64,000 nucleotides of DNA, taken from positions 434,001-498,000 of the forward strand of contig CAWJKM010000002.1 in NCBI GenBank assembly GCA_963843525.1, written 5' to 3'. The notes under the pieces are model-generated. The model made no database searches, was not told the DNA's origin, and saw nothing but the letters and a program-made list of their open reading frames with translations. Origin of the DNA: DATJPR01 sp963843525 (GTDB taxonomy: Bacteria; Bacteroidota; Ignavibacteria; UBA10030; UBA6906). The position numbers and the translations under genes were made by a program. This document shows, piece after piece, positions 15,870 to 24,014 of the stretch (positions within the stretch are counted from its first letter, which is position 1; each line of letters begins with the position of its first letter).

Positions 15870-18191
15870 ATGACGCCTTGCCACCGTCTGCTTTCCGGTG
15901 CATCTATTATTGTCATCTCCGCTACTGCTTCCGCCCAAATTGCCTCCTTGCCGGCATCGATGGACGTGAGGGTGGTGAACGGCTATTCCGTTCCATTCCA
16001 GAACGGGATGCCGGTCCCCTCATTTGACAGGCAGCTCCGGCCCACCGTCGATCTTGCTGGAACCTGGCGCAAACAACGATTCGCCGCCAATCACACCGTT
16101 ACCCTCGGGCTTCGCGACTCTGCCGGGTACGCAGGTCTTGTTGCGGAAGCGGCGGGGCGGCAACTTGCTTCATTCGACGACGCTTCATGGGGCGTGAAGT
16201 CCCTCCCTGCGGTCGAGAACACCATGAACGGTGTGAACAAGAGGCCGGAGGATTATGAGGATGGCGTGTTTTATCGCCGCGCGTTTGAGGTGCCTGATTC
16301 CCTCCAGGGACGGTTCGCCAGACTGAACTTTTACGCTGTGAATTACGTGGCGGATGTCTGGCTCAACGGGCACTATCTGGGCTACCACGAGGGTGGATAT
16401 ACATCGTTCTCCTTCGACGCGACGGCAGCGATGCGTTTCGACACCACCAATGTCCTCGTTGTTCGCGTGGACAATCCCCCGTGGGGTTCACGCGATGACA
16501 TTGTGCCCTACGGTACGTTAAACCACAAGCCGGACTGGTTCAACTACACGGGGATCATTCATGATGTGTATCTCGAGTTTTCCAATTCCGTCTCTGTCGC
16601 GCGAACCGAAGTAGTGCCCCAATCCACTACCGGCTCAATCGAGGTGACCTCTGCACTCTGGAATCGATCGGGCGCGGCCCGGGATGGCATCCTCACATTC
16701 GAGGTCTTTGAAGCCCGGGTCGATTCGACGACGGTCCAGGCCGAAGCTCCGGCGGCGTTGATCGGCACATTTGTCACAAGTCAGACGGTGAACATCTCCA
16801 TCGACCGGGATTCCTCGCTCGCCGTGCGATTGGATATGAACGTTCCTCAACCGCGCCTTTGGTCACCCAAGCACCCCTCGCTCTACATTTTACGCTCATC
16901 GCTCTCGGTCAACGATTCGACAGTAGATCAGCAATGTGTGCAGTTTGGCATCCGCATGCTCGGCATCAGCGGAAATACGTTGTTGCTCAATGGAAAGCCG
17001 ATGTTCCTGCCGGGGATCGCACGTCATGAGGATCATTACCTCTACGGCCGCAGTGTTCCCGACTCCGTGATTTACTCCGATCTGCTGAAGGTGGTTGACC
17101 TCAACGCAATGTTCTTGCGCACAGCGCACTATCCCAATTCACCTTACACGTACCTGCTTGCAGACAGGCTCGGGATCGCCATCCTCGAAGAGATTCCGGT
17201 CTGGTGGTTTGACGAAACAGACGCATGGATCAAACAGGATGCTCTCCGTCATATTCATGAGCAGATGTGGCGGGAAATGGTGTTCCGGGACCGGAACCGC
17301 CCCAGCATCCTCTTCTGGAGCACCTGCAACGAGTGTCTCGATCAGACCAATCGCGGCAAATACATCGAGCGCTTGAACACAGAACTCGATACGAAATATC
17401 CGGATGGCCGGTTTGTGACAGAATCGGCCGCTGCCGATCGCCCCGGACCGGCCGATCCCACGCAGGTGTCCTGCGATGTTGCAGGCTGGACGATGTATTT
17501 CGGCATTTTCCACGGCGGAACGTACTACGGGGGCACGAAGGATTTTCTCCAGCAGGCCCACACCAATTATCCGGCGAAGCCGATCATCGATACGGAATTC
17601 GGATACTGGTCCACCGAAGATATGGCAAGCGCAGCGCAGCAGGTGACGGTGTTCGATTCCACGTTTGCCGCCTTTTCAGAATTTGCCACCGTGGACAGCA
17701 ACGGCATCTACCATCCGGACAGACCCCTTGCGGCCGCCACGTGGTGGTGCATTTTCGACTGGTGCACCATACAGCAGGCAACAGGTGCCCAAACGATGGG
17801 GGTCTATCAGATGGATCACACGACCATCAAACCCGTCGCGGCCCGGATCAGAAATACGTATCGAGCGTACAAAGTGTCAAGCGAAACAGCAGTAATCGGG
17901 AGTGTGAAACAGCAGCCTGTGGCGCCTCTTGCCTTTGCTCTCGAACAGAATTTCCCGAACCCGTTCAATCCCAAAACAGGGATCAGGGGTCAGTGGTCAG
18001 GGGACAGTTGGGTACGGCTTGCCGTCTATGATGTGCTTGGGAGAGAAGTGGCGGAGTTGGCGAACGGCCGATATCCGGCAGGGAGATACTCGTTTACCTT
18101 TGATGGGACAAGTCTTGCAAGCGGCGTGTATTTCTACCGCCTGACTGCAGGGAACTTCGTCGAAACCAGGAAAATGATTTTGATGAAATAA
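15870..18191 (+). CDS. GH2 glycoside hydrolase (beta-galactosidase/glucuronidase-like) with T9SS sorting domain
   Basis: This 773-residue secreted enzyme has a signal peptide (about 1-22). A GH2 sugar-binding jelly-roll covers about 55-235 (VFYRRAFEVPDSLQGRFARL, VADVWLNGHYLGYHEGGYTSF), then an Ig-like domain (about 240-360) and a TIM barrel. The barrel begins with LLLNGKPMFLPGIARHED, with acid/base E488 in FWSTCNE and nucleophile E576 in PIIDTEFGYW. Most family members have G or A where C486 stands. A type IX sorting domain (about 690-773, NFPNPFNPKTG...VYDVLGREV...YFYRLTAG) ends the protein. The exact glycosidic bond cannot be read from sequence. The sorting-domain linker holds repeat-derived DNA at 17980-18009. 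Confidence 0.82.
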   Translation: MTPCHRLLSGASIIVISATASAQIASLPASMDVRVVNGYSVPFQNGMPVPSFDRQLRPTVDLAGTWRKQRFAANHTVTLGLRDSAGYAGLVAEAAGRQLASFDDASWGVKSLPAVENTMNGVNKRPEDYEDGVFYRRAFEVPDSLQGRFARLNFYAVNYVADVWLNGHYLGYHEGGYTSFSFDATAAMRFDTTNVLVVRVDNPPWGSRDDIVPYGTLNHKPDWFNYTGIIHDVYLEFSNSVSVARTEVVPQSTTGSIEVTSALWNRSGAARDGILTFEVFEARVDSTTVQAEAPAALIGTFVTSQTVNISIDRDSSLAVRLDMNVPQPRLWSPKHPSLYILRSSLSVNDSTVDQQCVQFGIRMLGISGNTLLLNGKPMFLPGIARHEDHYLYGRSVPDSVIYSDLLKVVDLNAMFLRTAHYPNSPYTYLLADRLGIAILEEIPVWWFDETDAWIKQDALRHIHEQMWREMVFRDRNRPSILFWSTCNECLDQTNRGKYIERLNTELDTKYPDGRFVTESAAADRPGPADPTQVSCDVAGWTMYFGIFHGGTYYGGTKDFLQQAHTNYPAKPIIDTEFGYWSTEDMASAAQQVTVFDSTFAAFSEFATVDSNGIYHPDRPLAAATWWCIFDWCTIQQATGAQTMGVYQMDHTTIKPVAARIRNTYRAYKVSSETAVIGSVKQQPVAPLAFALEQNFPNPFNPKTGIRGQWSGDSWVRLAVYDVLGREVAELANGRYPAGRYSFTFDGTSLASGVYFYRLTAGNFVETRKMILMK
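17980..18009 (+). repeat. GGTCAGTGGTCAGGGGACAG repeat tract inside the GH2 sorting domain
   Basis: Tandem TCAGGGG/TCAGTGG/ACAG units replace the usual 'IRYSLPxxxxV' strand between the NPFNP motif and the VYDVLGR motif. They are read in frame as GIRGQWSGDSW. The same point is occupied by related repeat DNA in two other sorting domains (40792 and 49700). Confidence 0.6.
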
Positions 18192-18236
18192 GGCCGCGGC
18201 GAGAAGCAGCGTCCTGTGGCGGCGGTCTATCCCCGG

Positions 18237-19631
18237 ATGCACCGATTCATGCAGATTCTTGGAAAGACATACGAAGGCCTGATCGTTCTTCTCACCCTGG
18301 CGGCGACCGTTGGGTTTGGACTCGGTTCTGTCAGGTTCCCACTCGGAAGAACTCCGGGCGAATTCTTCCTCGGAAACCGGTCCATGGGGGCCTGGGCGAT
18401 CGGGCTCACCCTGTTTGCCGGGATCTCGTGGAATCTGGTACCGCTGGGCGTGTCCGCGAGCACCATCCCCGGCGCGGCTTCGGTTCTCGTCGCGGCTTTC
18501 GCCCTCGGCGTTCTCCTTCTCGGGTTGGTGGTTGGCAGGTTCGCGAAGGGAGAAGCTTTCTACACGGTCCCGGGCATGTTGGGAACGAAAATCGGGGAAA
18601 AAGCGGGCATGGCGGTTGGTATCTCCTACGTTCTTGTCTATCTCTTCGTCCGGATCCCCCTGTCCATTCTTCTCGGCACGCGACTCCTTGCGTTGACCGC
18701 GGGTTGGGAGCCCCTTTCGACCGGATTGTTGATGGTCGTTCTTCCAGGCCTCCTTGCCATTGCCGGAGGTTTCCGGGCAGTGATCGCCGCCCAAAAGATA
18801 CAGGCCATCGTGGTGATCATCGGCGTGGGAGCCATGGTGGTGTCGCAGGTTTCCCTTTCAACCGTCGTTGGGGTTTTTATGCAGGGCGATGTTGCCATTT
18901 CCTGGACAGCGTTCACGGCTGCGGCCCTGATTCTCGGCATATGGCACGGATGTCTCGATCAGTCTTCCGCGCAACGGGCTTTTGCAGCAAAATCCTCGAG
19001 CAGTGCAAAGAGGGGTACGACAATCGCAGCGATATTCCTCGTTCTGGGAGTCGGGGCGCTGCTGCTCGGGGGGCGTCTGGAGACGGCTGAGATGCCGATC
19101 GATTTGAGCCATTCGAGTGTCGTCCGGGGAATCCTCGGGGCGACCATCCTTGCCCTGGCGATGGCGTCGCTGTCGGCCGATTTTATGAGTGTCTCCACGG
19201 TGGTCACCATGGATCTCTTTCGCCGATTCCGTTCAGGTGTCGACGACGCGGGCCTTACCCTGATCGGCCGGATCGTCATCACGTTCGTCGTGATCGTCTC
19301 CATCCTTGCGGCATCGACTCTCCTGCTGGCGGAAAGCACCTTTGTCATGACGACCGTGCACGTCACCATGGTCCTTGCTTCGCCGATTGTCGCAGTCAGC
19401 ATCCTCGGATTGACGTGGCCGAAAACGGGAGGGCTCGCGGCCGCAATCGCCCTGGTTGTCGGGTGGTTGCTCGGGGTGGCGGCCCTGCTGATGACGATCG
19501 AACCGGGTGTCGGGCTGAATACTTCCCTGATGCTTTTCCTGGGATTGTTCGGCGTGGTCATGATTCTTTCGGTGGTGCTCAGCCTGGTGCTTCCCCGTCG
19601 TCAATTCGGCGCGATCGGGTCACAGCTTTAA
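18237..19631 (+). CDS. Sodium:solute symporter (SSS) family transporter
   Basis: This protein of about 464 residues has roughly 13 hydrophobic helices. SSS features include the N-terminal 'GEFFLGNRSMGAWAIGLTLFAGISW' after TM1, the '...IAGGFRAVIAAQKIQAIVVIIG' block and 'MASLSADFMSVSTVVTMDLFRRF', which resembles the Na2-site region of SGLT/PutP proteins. ATG 18237 is preferred; GTG 18216 and ATG 18249 are alternatives. It begins 45 bp after the GH2 stop and ends 28 bp before the next gene. It probably brings glucan-derived sugar across the inner membrane with Na+; the substrate is inferred from neighbours only. Confidence 0.82.
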   Translation: MHRFMQILGKTYEGLIVLLTLAATVGFGLGSVRFPLGRTPGEFFLGNRSMGAWAIGLTLFAGISWNLVPLGVSASTIPGAASVLVAAFALGVLLLGLVVGRFAKGEAFYTVPGMLGTKIGEKAGMAVGISYVLVYLFVRIPLSILLGTRLLALTAGWEPLSTGLLMVVLPGLLAIAGGFRAVIAAQKIQAIVVIIGVGAMVVSQVSLSTVVGVFMQGDVAISWTAFTAAALILGIWHGCLDQSSAQRAFAAKSSSSAKRGTTIAAIFLVLGVGALLLGGRLETAEMPIDLSHSSVVRGILGATILALAMASLSADFMSVSTVVTMDLFRRFRSGVDDAGLTLIGRIVITFVVIVSILAASTLLLAESTFVMTTVHVTMVLASPIVAVSILGLTWPKTGGLAAAIALVVGWLLGVAALLMTIEPGVGLNTSLMLFLGLFGVVMILSVVLSLVLPRRQFGAIGSQL

Positions 19632-19659
19632 TCGACAAATGATTGGAAGTTCGCTCGCC

Positions 19660-21108
19660 ATGATGAAGAAGTTGTGTCTGTTGTCCATCGTTGTCCTTGT
19701 CGCGGGATGCGAGAAACCGGCTCCACCGAAGGATGCCGTCGCTGTTGTCGGGGATCGGGTGATTGACGTCAGGGAATTGAACCGTTCGTATGTCCTCCGG
19801 CCGCAATGGAAGCGCGGACAATCGGAGATGCAGTCGTATCTGATGCAGCTCGAGGCCCTGGAGACGCAGAAGCTTTACGCGCAGGAGGCGGAGAAGCTCG
19901 GGCTGGACCGCGATAGTCTGATGCAGGGGTATCTGGAGTTTCTGAAGCAGAAAGAGATGATCCGGGGCCTGTACCGGAAGGAAGTAAAAGAGAAAGTGCG
20001 GATCGCCGAACCGGACGAGCGGAGAATGTATGAGTGGATGAAGAAGACGGTGGACTATGCATACGTCTTTTCTCCCGATTCCGCGCAGTGTGCATCCTAC
20101 GCAAAACTCCTGGAGTTTGCGAAAGGCGACTCCATCACTATCGCGCCCGGTTCTCCGGTGAAGGCCGGCAAGAAAACAGAGGGAAAGATAGGCACTGTGC
20201 CGCACGAGTGCGAACAATTCCTTTTTACCGGCAGATTGCACGATGTCTCTCCGCCGATTCGGTCGGAAGGCGGATTTGTCACGGTGAAGATTACCGGCGG
20301 GACGCAGGACAAGTTCCTTGCGGAAAATGACTTTGCCTCGCAGAAAGAGTCCATCGACAAACTTCTCACAGAACGGCAATCCGACGCCATTGCATCGCAC
20401 TATGTTGCGACGTTGATGCGGGACAAAGATCTGAAGCTGGACGCGAAAGTATTCTGGCAGGTTGCAGAGTACTTCTGGCGGCGGGTCAGGGAAGAGCATG
20501 TGGATCCGATGAAGATGCAGAATGTGTATGTCACCGGCGACGAAATACAGTTGCTCTCCGTGGACCTGAACACGATCGGTGATGCCGTCGTGGCAACGCA
20601 CCGCGACGGGACCCTCACGGTGAAGGATCTGCTGCGGGCCCTTGCGAACATGCCGGGGTCGTTGCGCCCCCGGGTCCGGACCCCGCAGAATCTCAAGGAT
20701 GCCATCGGCGGCATTGTGAGGAATCAGTACCTCCTGAAAGAGGCGGCACGCCAGGGAATGGCCAGTGATCCCGAAGTGCAGTACGAATACGGCCTGCAGC
20801 GTGACGAAACGCTTGCGAATGCCTATTACGATCGTCGCCGTTCCGGGGTTGCTGTCTCCCCCGAAGAAGTGGAAGTCTACAAGAGAAAGGCTCCTGTGTC
20901 CGAAGAACAGGTTTTCTTCAAGCTCAACATGACAAGCCTGGCGCGAGACGCAAAGATCGACAGCATTCTCCGGTCTGAGCTCCCGGGCCTGAGGAGTCAA
21001 TACCGGACCACGCTCGACACGGCGAAGGTCCGGTCGTTGTTGAAAACACCCGATGCGATTATTCAAGAGAATCCGATGCCCATCTATATTCGGGAAGTTT
21101 TCATGTAG
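19660..21108 (+). CDS. Lipoprotein with SurA/PpiC-like peptidyl-prolyl isomerase architecture
   Basis: ATG 19660 (or 19663) starts a lipoprotein signal ending in the lipobox LVAG-C. The remainder is helical and charged, in the layout of periplasmic PpiC/SurA chaperones. It starts with 'AVVGDRVIDVRELNRSYVLRPQ', has a long helical segment (MQLEALETQKLYAQEAEKLGL), a divergent parvulin-like block (PDSAQCASYAKLLEFAKGDSITI...GFVTVKITGG) and a second 'TVKDLLRALANMPGSLRP' half. A folding factor for the large exported proteins of this locus would fit. The isomerase domain is degenerate, so a chaperone rather than an enzyme is likely. ATG 19639 is an alternative start. Confidence 0.65.
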   Translation: MMKKLCLLSIVVLVAGCEKPAPPKDAVAVVGDRVIDVRELNRSYVLRPQWKRGQSEMQSYLMQLEALETQKLYAQEAEKLGLDRDSLMQGYLEFLKQKEMIRGLYRKEVKEKVRIAEPDERRMYEWMKKTVDYAYVFSPDSAQCASYAKLLEFAKGDSITIAPGSPVKAGKKTEGKIGTVPHECEQFLFTGRLHDVSPPIRSEGGFVTVKITGGTQDKFLAENDFASQKESIDKLLTERQSDAIASHYVATLMRDKDLKLDAKVFWQVAEYFWRRVREEHVDPMKMQNVYVTGDEIQLLSVDLNTIGDAVVATHRDGTLTVKDLLRALANMPGSLRPRVRTPQNLKDAIGGIVRNQYLLKEAARQGMASDPEVQYEYGLQRDETLANAYYDRRRSGVAVSPEEVEVYKRKAPVSEEQVFFKLNMTSLARDAKIDSILRSELPGLRSQYRTTLDTAKVRSLLKTPDAIIQENPMPIYIREVFM

Positions 21109-21161
21109 TACTCACACCACAATCCACTGATCCATCAACCCATCACACAAAGGAACACCGT

Positions 21162-23933
21162 ATGAGGACCTCTGTTCGACATTTTGCAGTCCTGGTACCT
21201 TTGGTATTGATCTTCCTACTTGCGACGATGCAGGTTCAGGCGCAGCTCAAGATCAATCCGTTCGATACGGCGGTGCAGGATTCGCAGTTCTCCGTTGTCT
21301 TCAACGGAACCGCGAATGCCACTGAACCGCACGCGTATCACCTCCTCTCGGAGGATGCCGTGGTGAAGCATGAAGGCGCGGCCTCTCTCAAGAGCGAGTG
21401 GCGCGTGCACGCGACTGAGAGCTGGGGAGGCATGAACATGCTGAGCATGACGCTTCCCACCAAGGGAAATACCGGACATTGGGCGACCAATTACCGGGCT
21501 CTGTACGGCGACAGCACATACCTCGATTGGAGTGCCGGCACGCATTTGAGCCTGTGGTACAACAATGAGAGCCGATCAACCGCCCCGGCAAACGGCGTGC
21601 AGATGAGATTCCACATTTACGAGGCGGGCGAAGGTTCGGCATATTACACGGGCGATTCCACGGACTACGAGGATTGGTATTACCAGAGTCCGGCGCCCAT
21701 CAATGATTCCATCGCCGGATGGCACGAACTGATCATCCCGCTTGTCGACGAGGGATTGACAAACTCGCCGAACGACCAGGGATTCTCCCTGACCGGGTGG
21801 AGCGGCAAGAACCACAATGCCATTCTGGATTGGGGCAATATTATCGGCTACACCATTGAATGGACTTCCGGGGTCCTTCCCGGGGACACCGCCAACGGGA
21901 TTGTGTATTATGATGACCTCCGTCTCGCCGGCTTGGGTGAAAAACCGGGATATGAAGCCCTCTACAAGTTCAACGATTTCAACAGAGACACTGCTGACTT
22001 CCACACTGGCTGGAACAACGGCGGACTCAGCGGCATCACTCAGTACAATGAGACCACCGACACACTGATGGGCGCTTCCGTTCTGGGCTGGGATTGGAAG
22101 ATCAACGTGAAAGAGGACTGGGGCGGCGGGTGTAACCTCGAATATGATCTGCCCACAGACACCTACTTCCCGGATCTTTCCTCAAAGAGTGAGCTCCAGT
22201 TCTTCGTCAAGGTCGTTGATCCGCTGACGTGCAGCGCAGGAACGATTGGCAACAAGATCACGATGCGATTCGTGTTGTTTGATTACAGCAACGGAGCGCA
22301 CGAGGAATGGTACACTGTTGTCCCGGTGCGTCTCGATTCTGTCGGCGTGCGACAGGGATGGCAGATGATCCGGATGCCTCTCGATTGGATTCAGAGCAAC
22401 AACTGGGGTGATCTGATCGCCGGCCGGTTCAATACGCCGAACGGCGCCTCGGACAACATCCTGGGACTGAATAAAATCGGCGGGTTCAAGATGGAGTTTT
22501 CGTCCAGTCGTGATGCGAGTGAACCGTTTGCCCCCGATCTCGTCTACAGCGGGAAAATCCTCTTCAGTGCGGTCATCCCTGCGGGATTCCGCGAGACCGA
22601 TTCCATCCCGCCGGCACTCGTGAGCGGTGTTCAGGCGACAAATGCGACCTATTCAAACATCGTTACTTGGACAGACGTCCCGGGCGAAACCGGTTCCACG
22701 TACACGGTGTATGTGAGTGATAAATCATTCACCGACATTACCGATCCCGGAGTGGAGAACATTCCCCCCTTTGCGCTTCCGTTGAACACGCAACTGCAGA
22801 CACACGTTCTCCGTTCCGCCAACACCGATCAGCCATTGTCCCTCTACTATGGCGTCACTGCAACCGATAAGGCAGGCAACACCAACAAACCCGCAGTGAT
22901 CGGTCCGATCACCAATACGGCAAAGGGCGTCCCGACACTCTCCCTCACTCCGCCTACAAATTTCGTGGCGGACGGTGATCTGAGCGAGTGGTCGGGTGTC
23001 ACGCCCATGCTGCTCTCTGTCAATCCCGCGACGCCAACCTGTCACCAGGCGACTAACACGAAGATTGATGGTGACGCAGACCTGAAAGTCAATGCGTATC
23101 TCGCGGTTGATGCTACCTACCTCTATGTCGCCTTCGATGTGGATGACGACGTCGTGGTCACTGACACAACCAACGGGTCCACCTGGTTGTTTGATGCTCC
23201 GGATCTGTTTATTGGCTTGTACGACTGGCGCGGGCCGCATCATACCGGCTATAGTCATGGCAAGACACCGGATTACCACTTGCGTTTCTGTGCCAACAAG
23301 ATCATCGATGACCACGACGGATTGTTGTTGCCACTTGGTGCCAGCTACACTTACAGCATCAAGCAGATTACCTCAGGGTACACGATTGAGGCCAGGATTC
23401 CCTGGGTCGCGTTCAATGCGATGGCTCCTACGGACAGCGTGTTCAGTCCTAAGGAAGGAATGCGAATCCCCATTGACTTCTCGATAAACGATAACGACAC
23501 ACCAGGCGCGGCGGCTCAACAAGGAATCATGTGCTATTCTCCTCTCAACAATGACCAGACCGGGCCGTCCTACATTGATGTCTGGCGTTGGACCTACACC
23601 TGGATCGGCAACAAGATGAGCACAACCGGCGTGGCGCAACAGCCGACGACCCCCTTCGTGTATGCGCTCATGCAGAACTACCCGAACCCGTTCAACCCCA
23701 CCACCATCATCCGGTACAGCCTGGCGAAGACCAGCCCGGTGACGGTGCGGGTCTACGACGTGCTCGGCCGTGAAGTTGTGTTACTCGTCAACGGTGAAGT
23801 GCAGAGTGCCGGTCCTCATCAGACGACCTTCAGCGCTTCGCAGTACCGTGGTGGTCTGGCAAGCGGTGTGTATTTCTACAAGATCGAAGCCGGATCGTTC
23901 CATGACGTCAAGAAGATGATGTTGGTAAAGTAA
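21162..23933 (+). CDS. T9SS-exported carbohydrate-binding protein with CBM9-like domain
   Basis: This 923-residue secreted protein has a signal peptide (1-27). Two related beta-sandwich regions at about 30-255 and 265-475 both contain a 'KxxWxVxxxxxWGGxxxL' block (SEWRVHATESWGGMNML; DWKINVKEDWGGGCNL) as in carbohydrate-binding jelly-rolls. An Fn3-like stretch lies at about 490-590. A CBM9-type domain at about 605-820 carries the signature FVADGDLSEWSGV ... YLYVAFDVDDDVV. The T9SS domain at about 835-923 (NYPNPFNPTTIIRYSL) is the standard, uninvaded form. No catalytic residues are evident, so it probably binds beta-glucan at the cell surface. It sits between the PpiC-like lipoprotein gene and the TonB receptor gene. 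Confidence 0.78.
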   Translation: MRTSVRHFAVLVPLVLIFLLATMQVQAQLKINPFDTAVQDSQFSVVFNGTANATEPHAYHLLSEDAVVKHEGAASLKSEWRVHATESWGGMNMLSMTLPTKGNTGHWATNYRALYGDSTYLDWSAGTHLSLWYNNESRSTAPANGVQMRFHIYEAGEGSAYYTGDSTDYEDWYYQSPAPINDSIAGWHELIIPLVDEGLTNSPNDQGFSLTGWSGKNHNAILDWGNIIGYTIEWTSGVLPGDTANGIVYYDDLRLAGLGEKPGYEALYKFNDFNRDTADFHTGWNNGGLSGITQYNETTDTLMGASVLGWDWKINVKEDWGGGCNLEYDLPTDTYFPDLSSKSELQFFVKVVDPLTCSAGTIGNKITMRFVLFDYSNGAHEEWYTVVPVRLDSVGVRQGWQMIRMPLDWIQSNNWGDLIAGRFNTPNGASDNILGLNKIGGFKMEFSSSRDASEPFAPDLVYSGKILFSAVIPAGFRETDSIPPALVSGVQATNATYSNIVTWTDVPGETGSTYTVYVSDKSFTDITDPGVENIPPFALPLNTQLQTHVLRSANTDQPLSLYYGVTATDKAGNTNKPAVIGPITNTAKGVPTLSLTPPTNFVADGDLSEWSGVTPMLLSVNPATPTCHQATNTKIDGDADLKVNAYLAVDATYLYVAFDVDDDVVVTDTTNGSTWLFDAPDLFIGLYDWRGPHHTGYSHGKTPDYHLRFCANKIIDDHDGLLLPLGASYTYSIKQITSGYTIEARIPWVAFNAMAPTDSVFSPKEGMRIPIDFSINDNDTPGAAAQQGIMCYSPLNNDQTGPSYIDVWRWTYTWIGNKMSTTGVAQQPTTPFVYALMQNYPNPFNPTTIIRYSLAKTSPVTVRVYDVLGREVVLLVNGEVQSAGPHQTTFSASQYRGGLASGVYFYKIEAGSFHDVKKMMLVK

Positions 23934-23944
23934 GTTCCATGGCA

Positions 23945-23973
23945 TGGCGTGCTCCTCAGGGAGGGGCACGCCA
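23945..23973 (+). other. Intercistronic hairpin between the CBM gene and the TonB receptor gene
   Basis: TGGCGTGCTCC and GGGGCACGCCA form an 11-bp stem with one G-U pair. No T-run follows, so it is not a canonical terminator. It could set relative mRNA stability of the two genes. Confidence 0.4.
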
Positions 23974-24014
23974 GCGCCGGTAGACGATTCCCTCCCAATT
24001 GAAAGGAAGCTACC

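Noticed and set aside
23943..23957. Sigma54-like TGGCATGGCGTGC before the TonB receptor
   Set aside because: GG to GC spacing is two bases short of the -24/-12 requirement.
23945..23973. Transcription terminator between the CBM and receptor genes
   Set aside because: Good stem but no T-run; kept only as an intercistronic hairpin.
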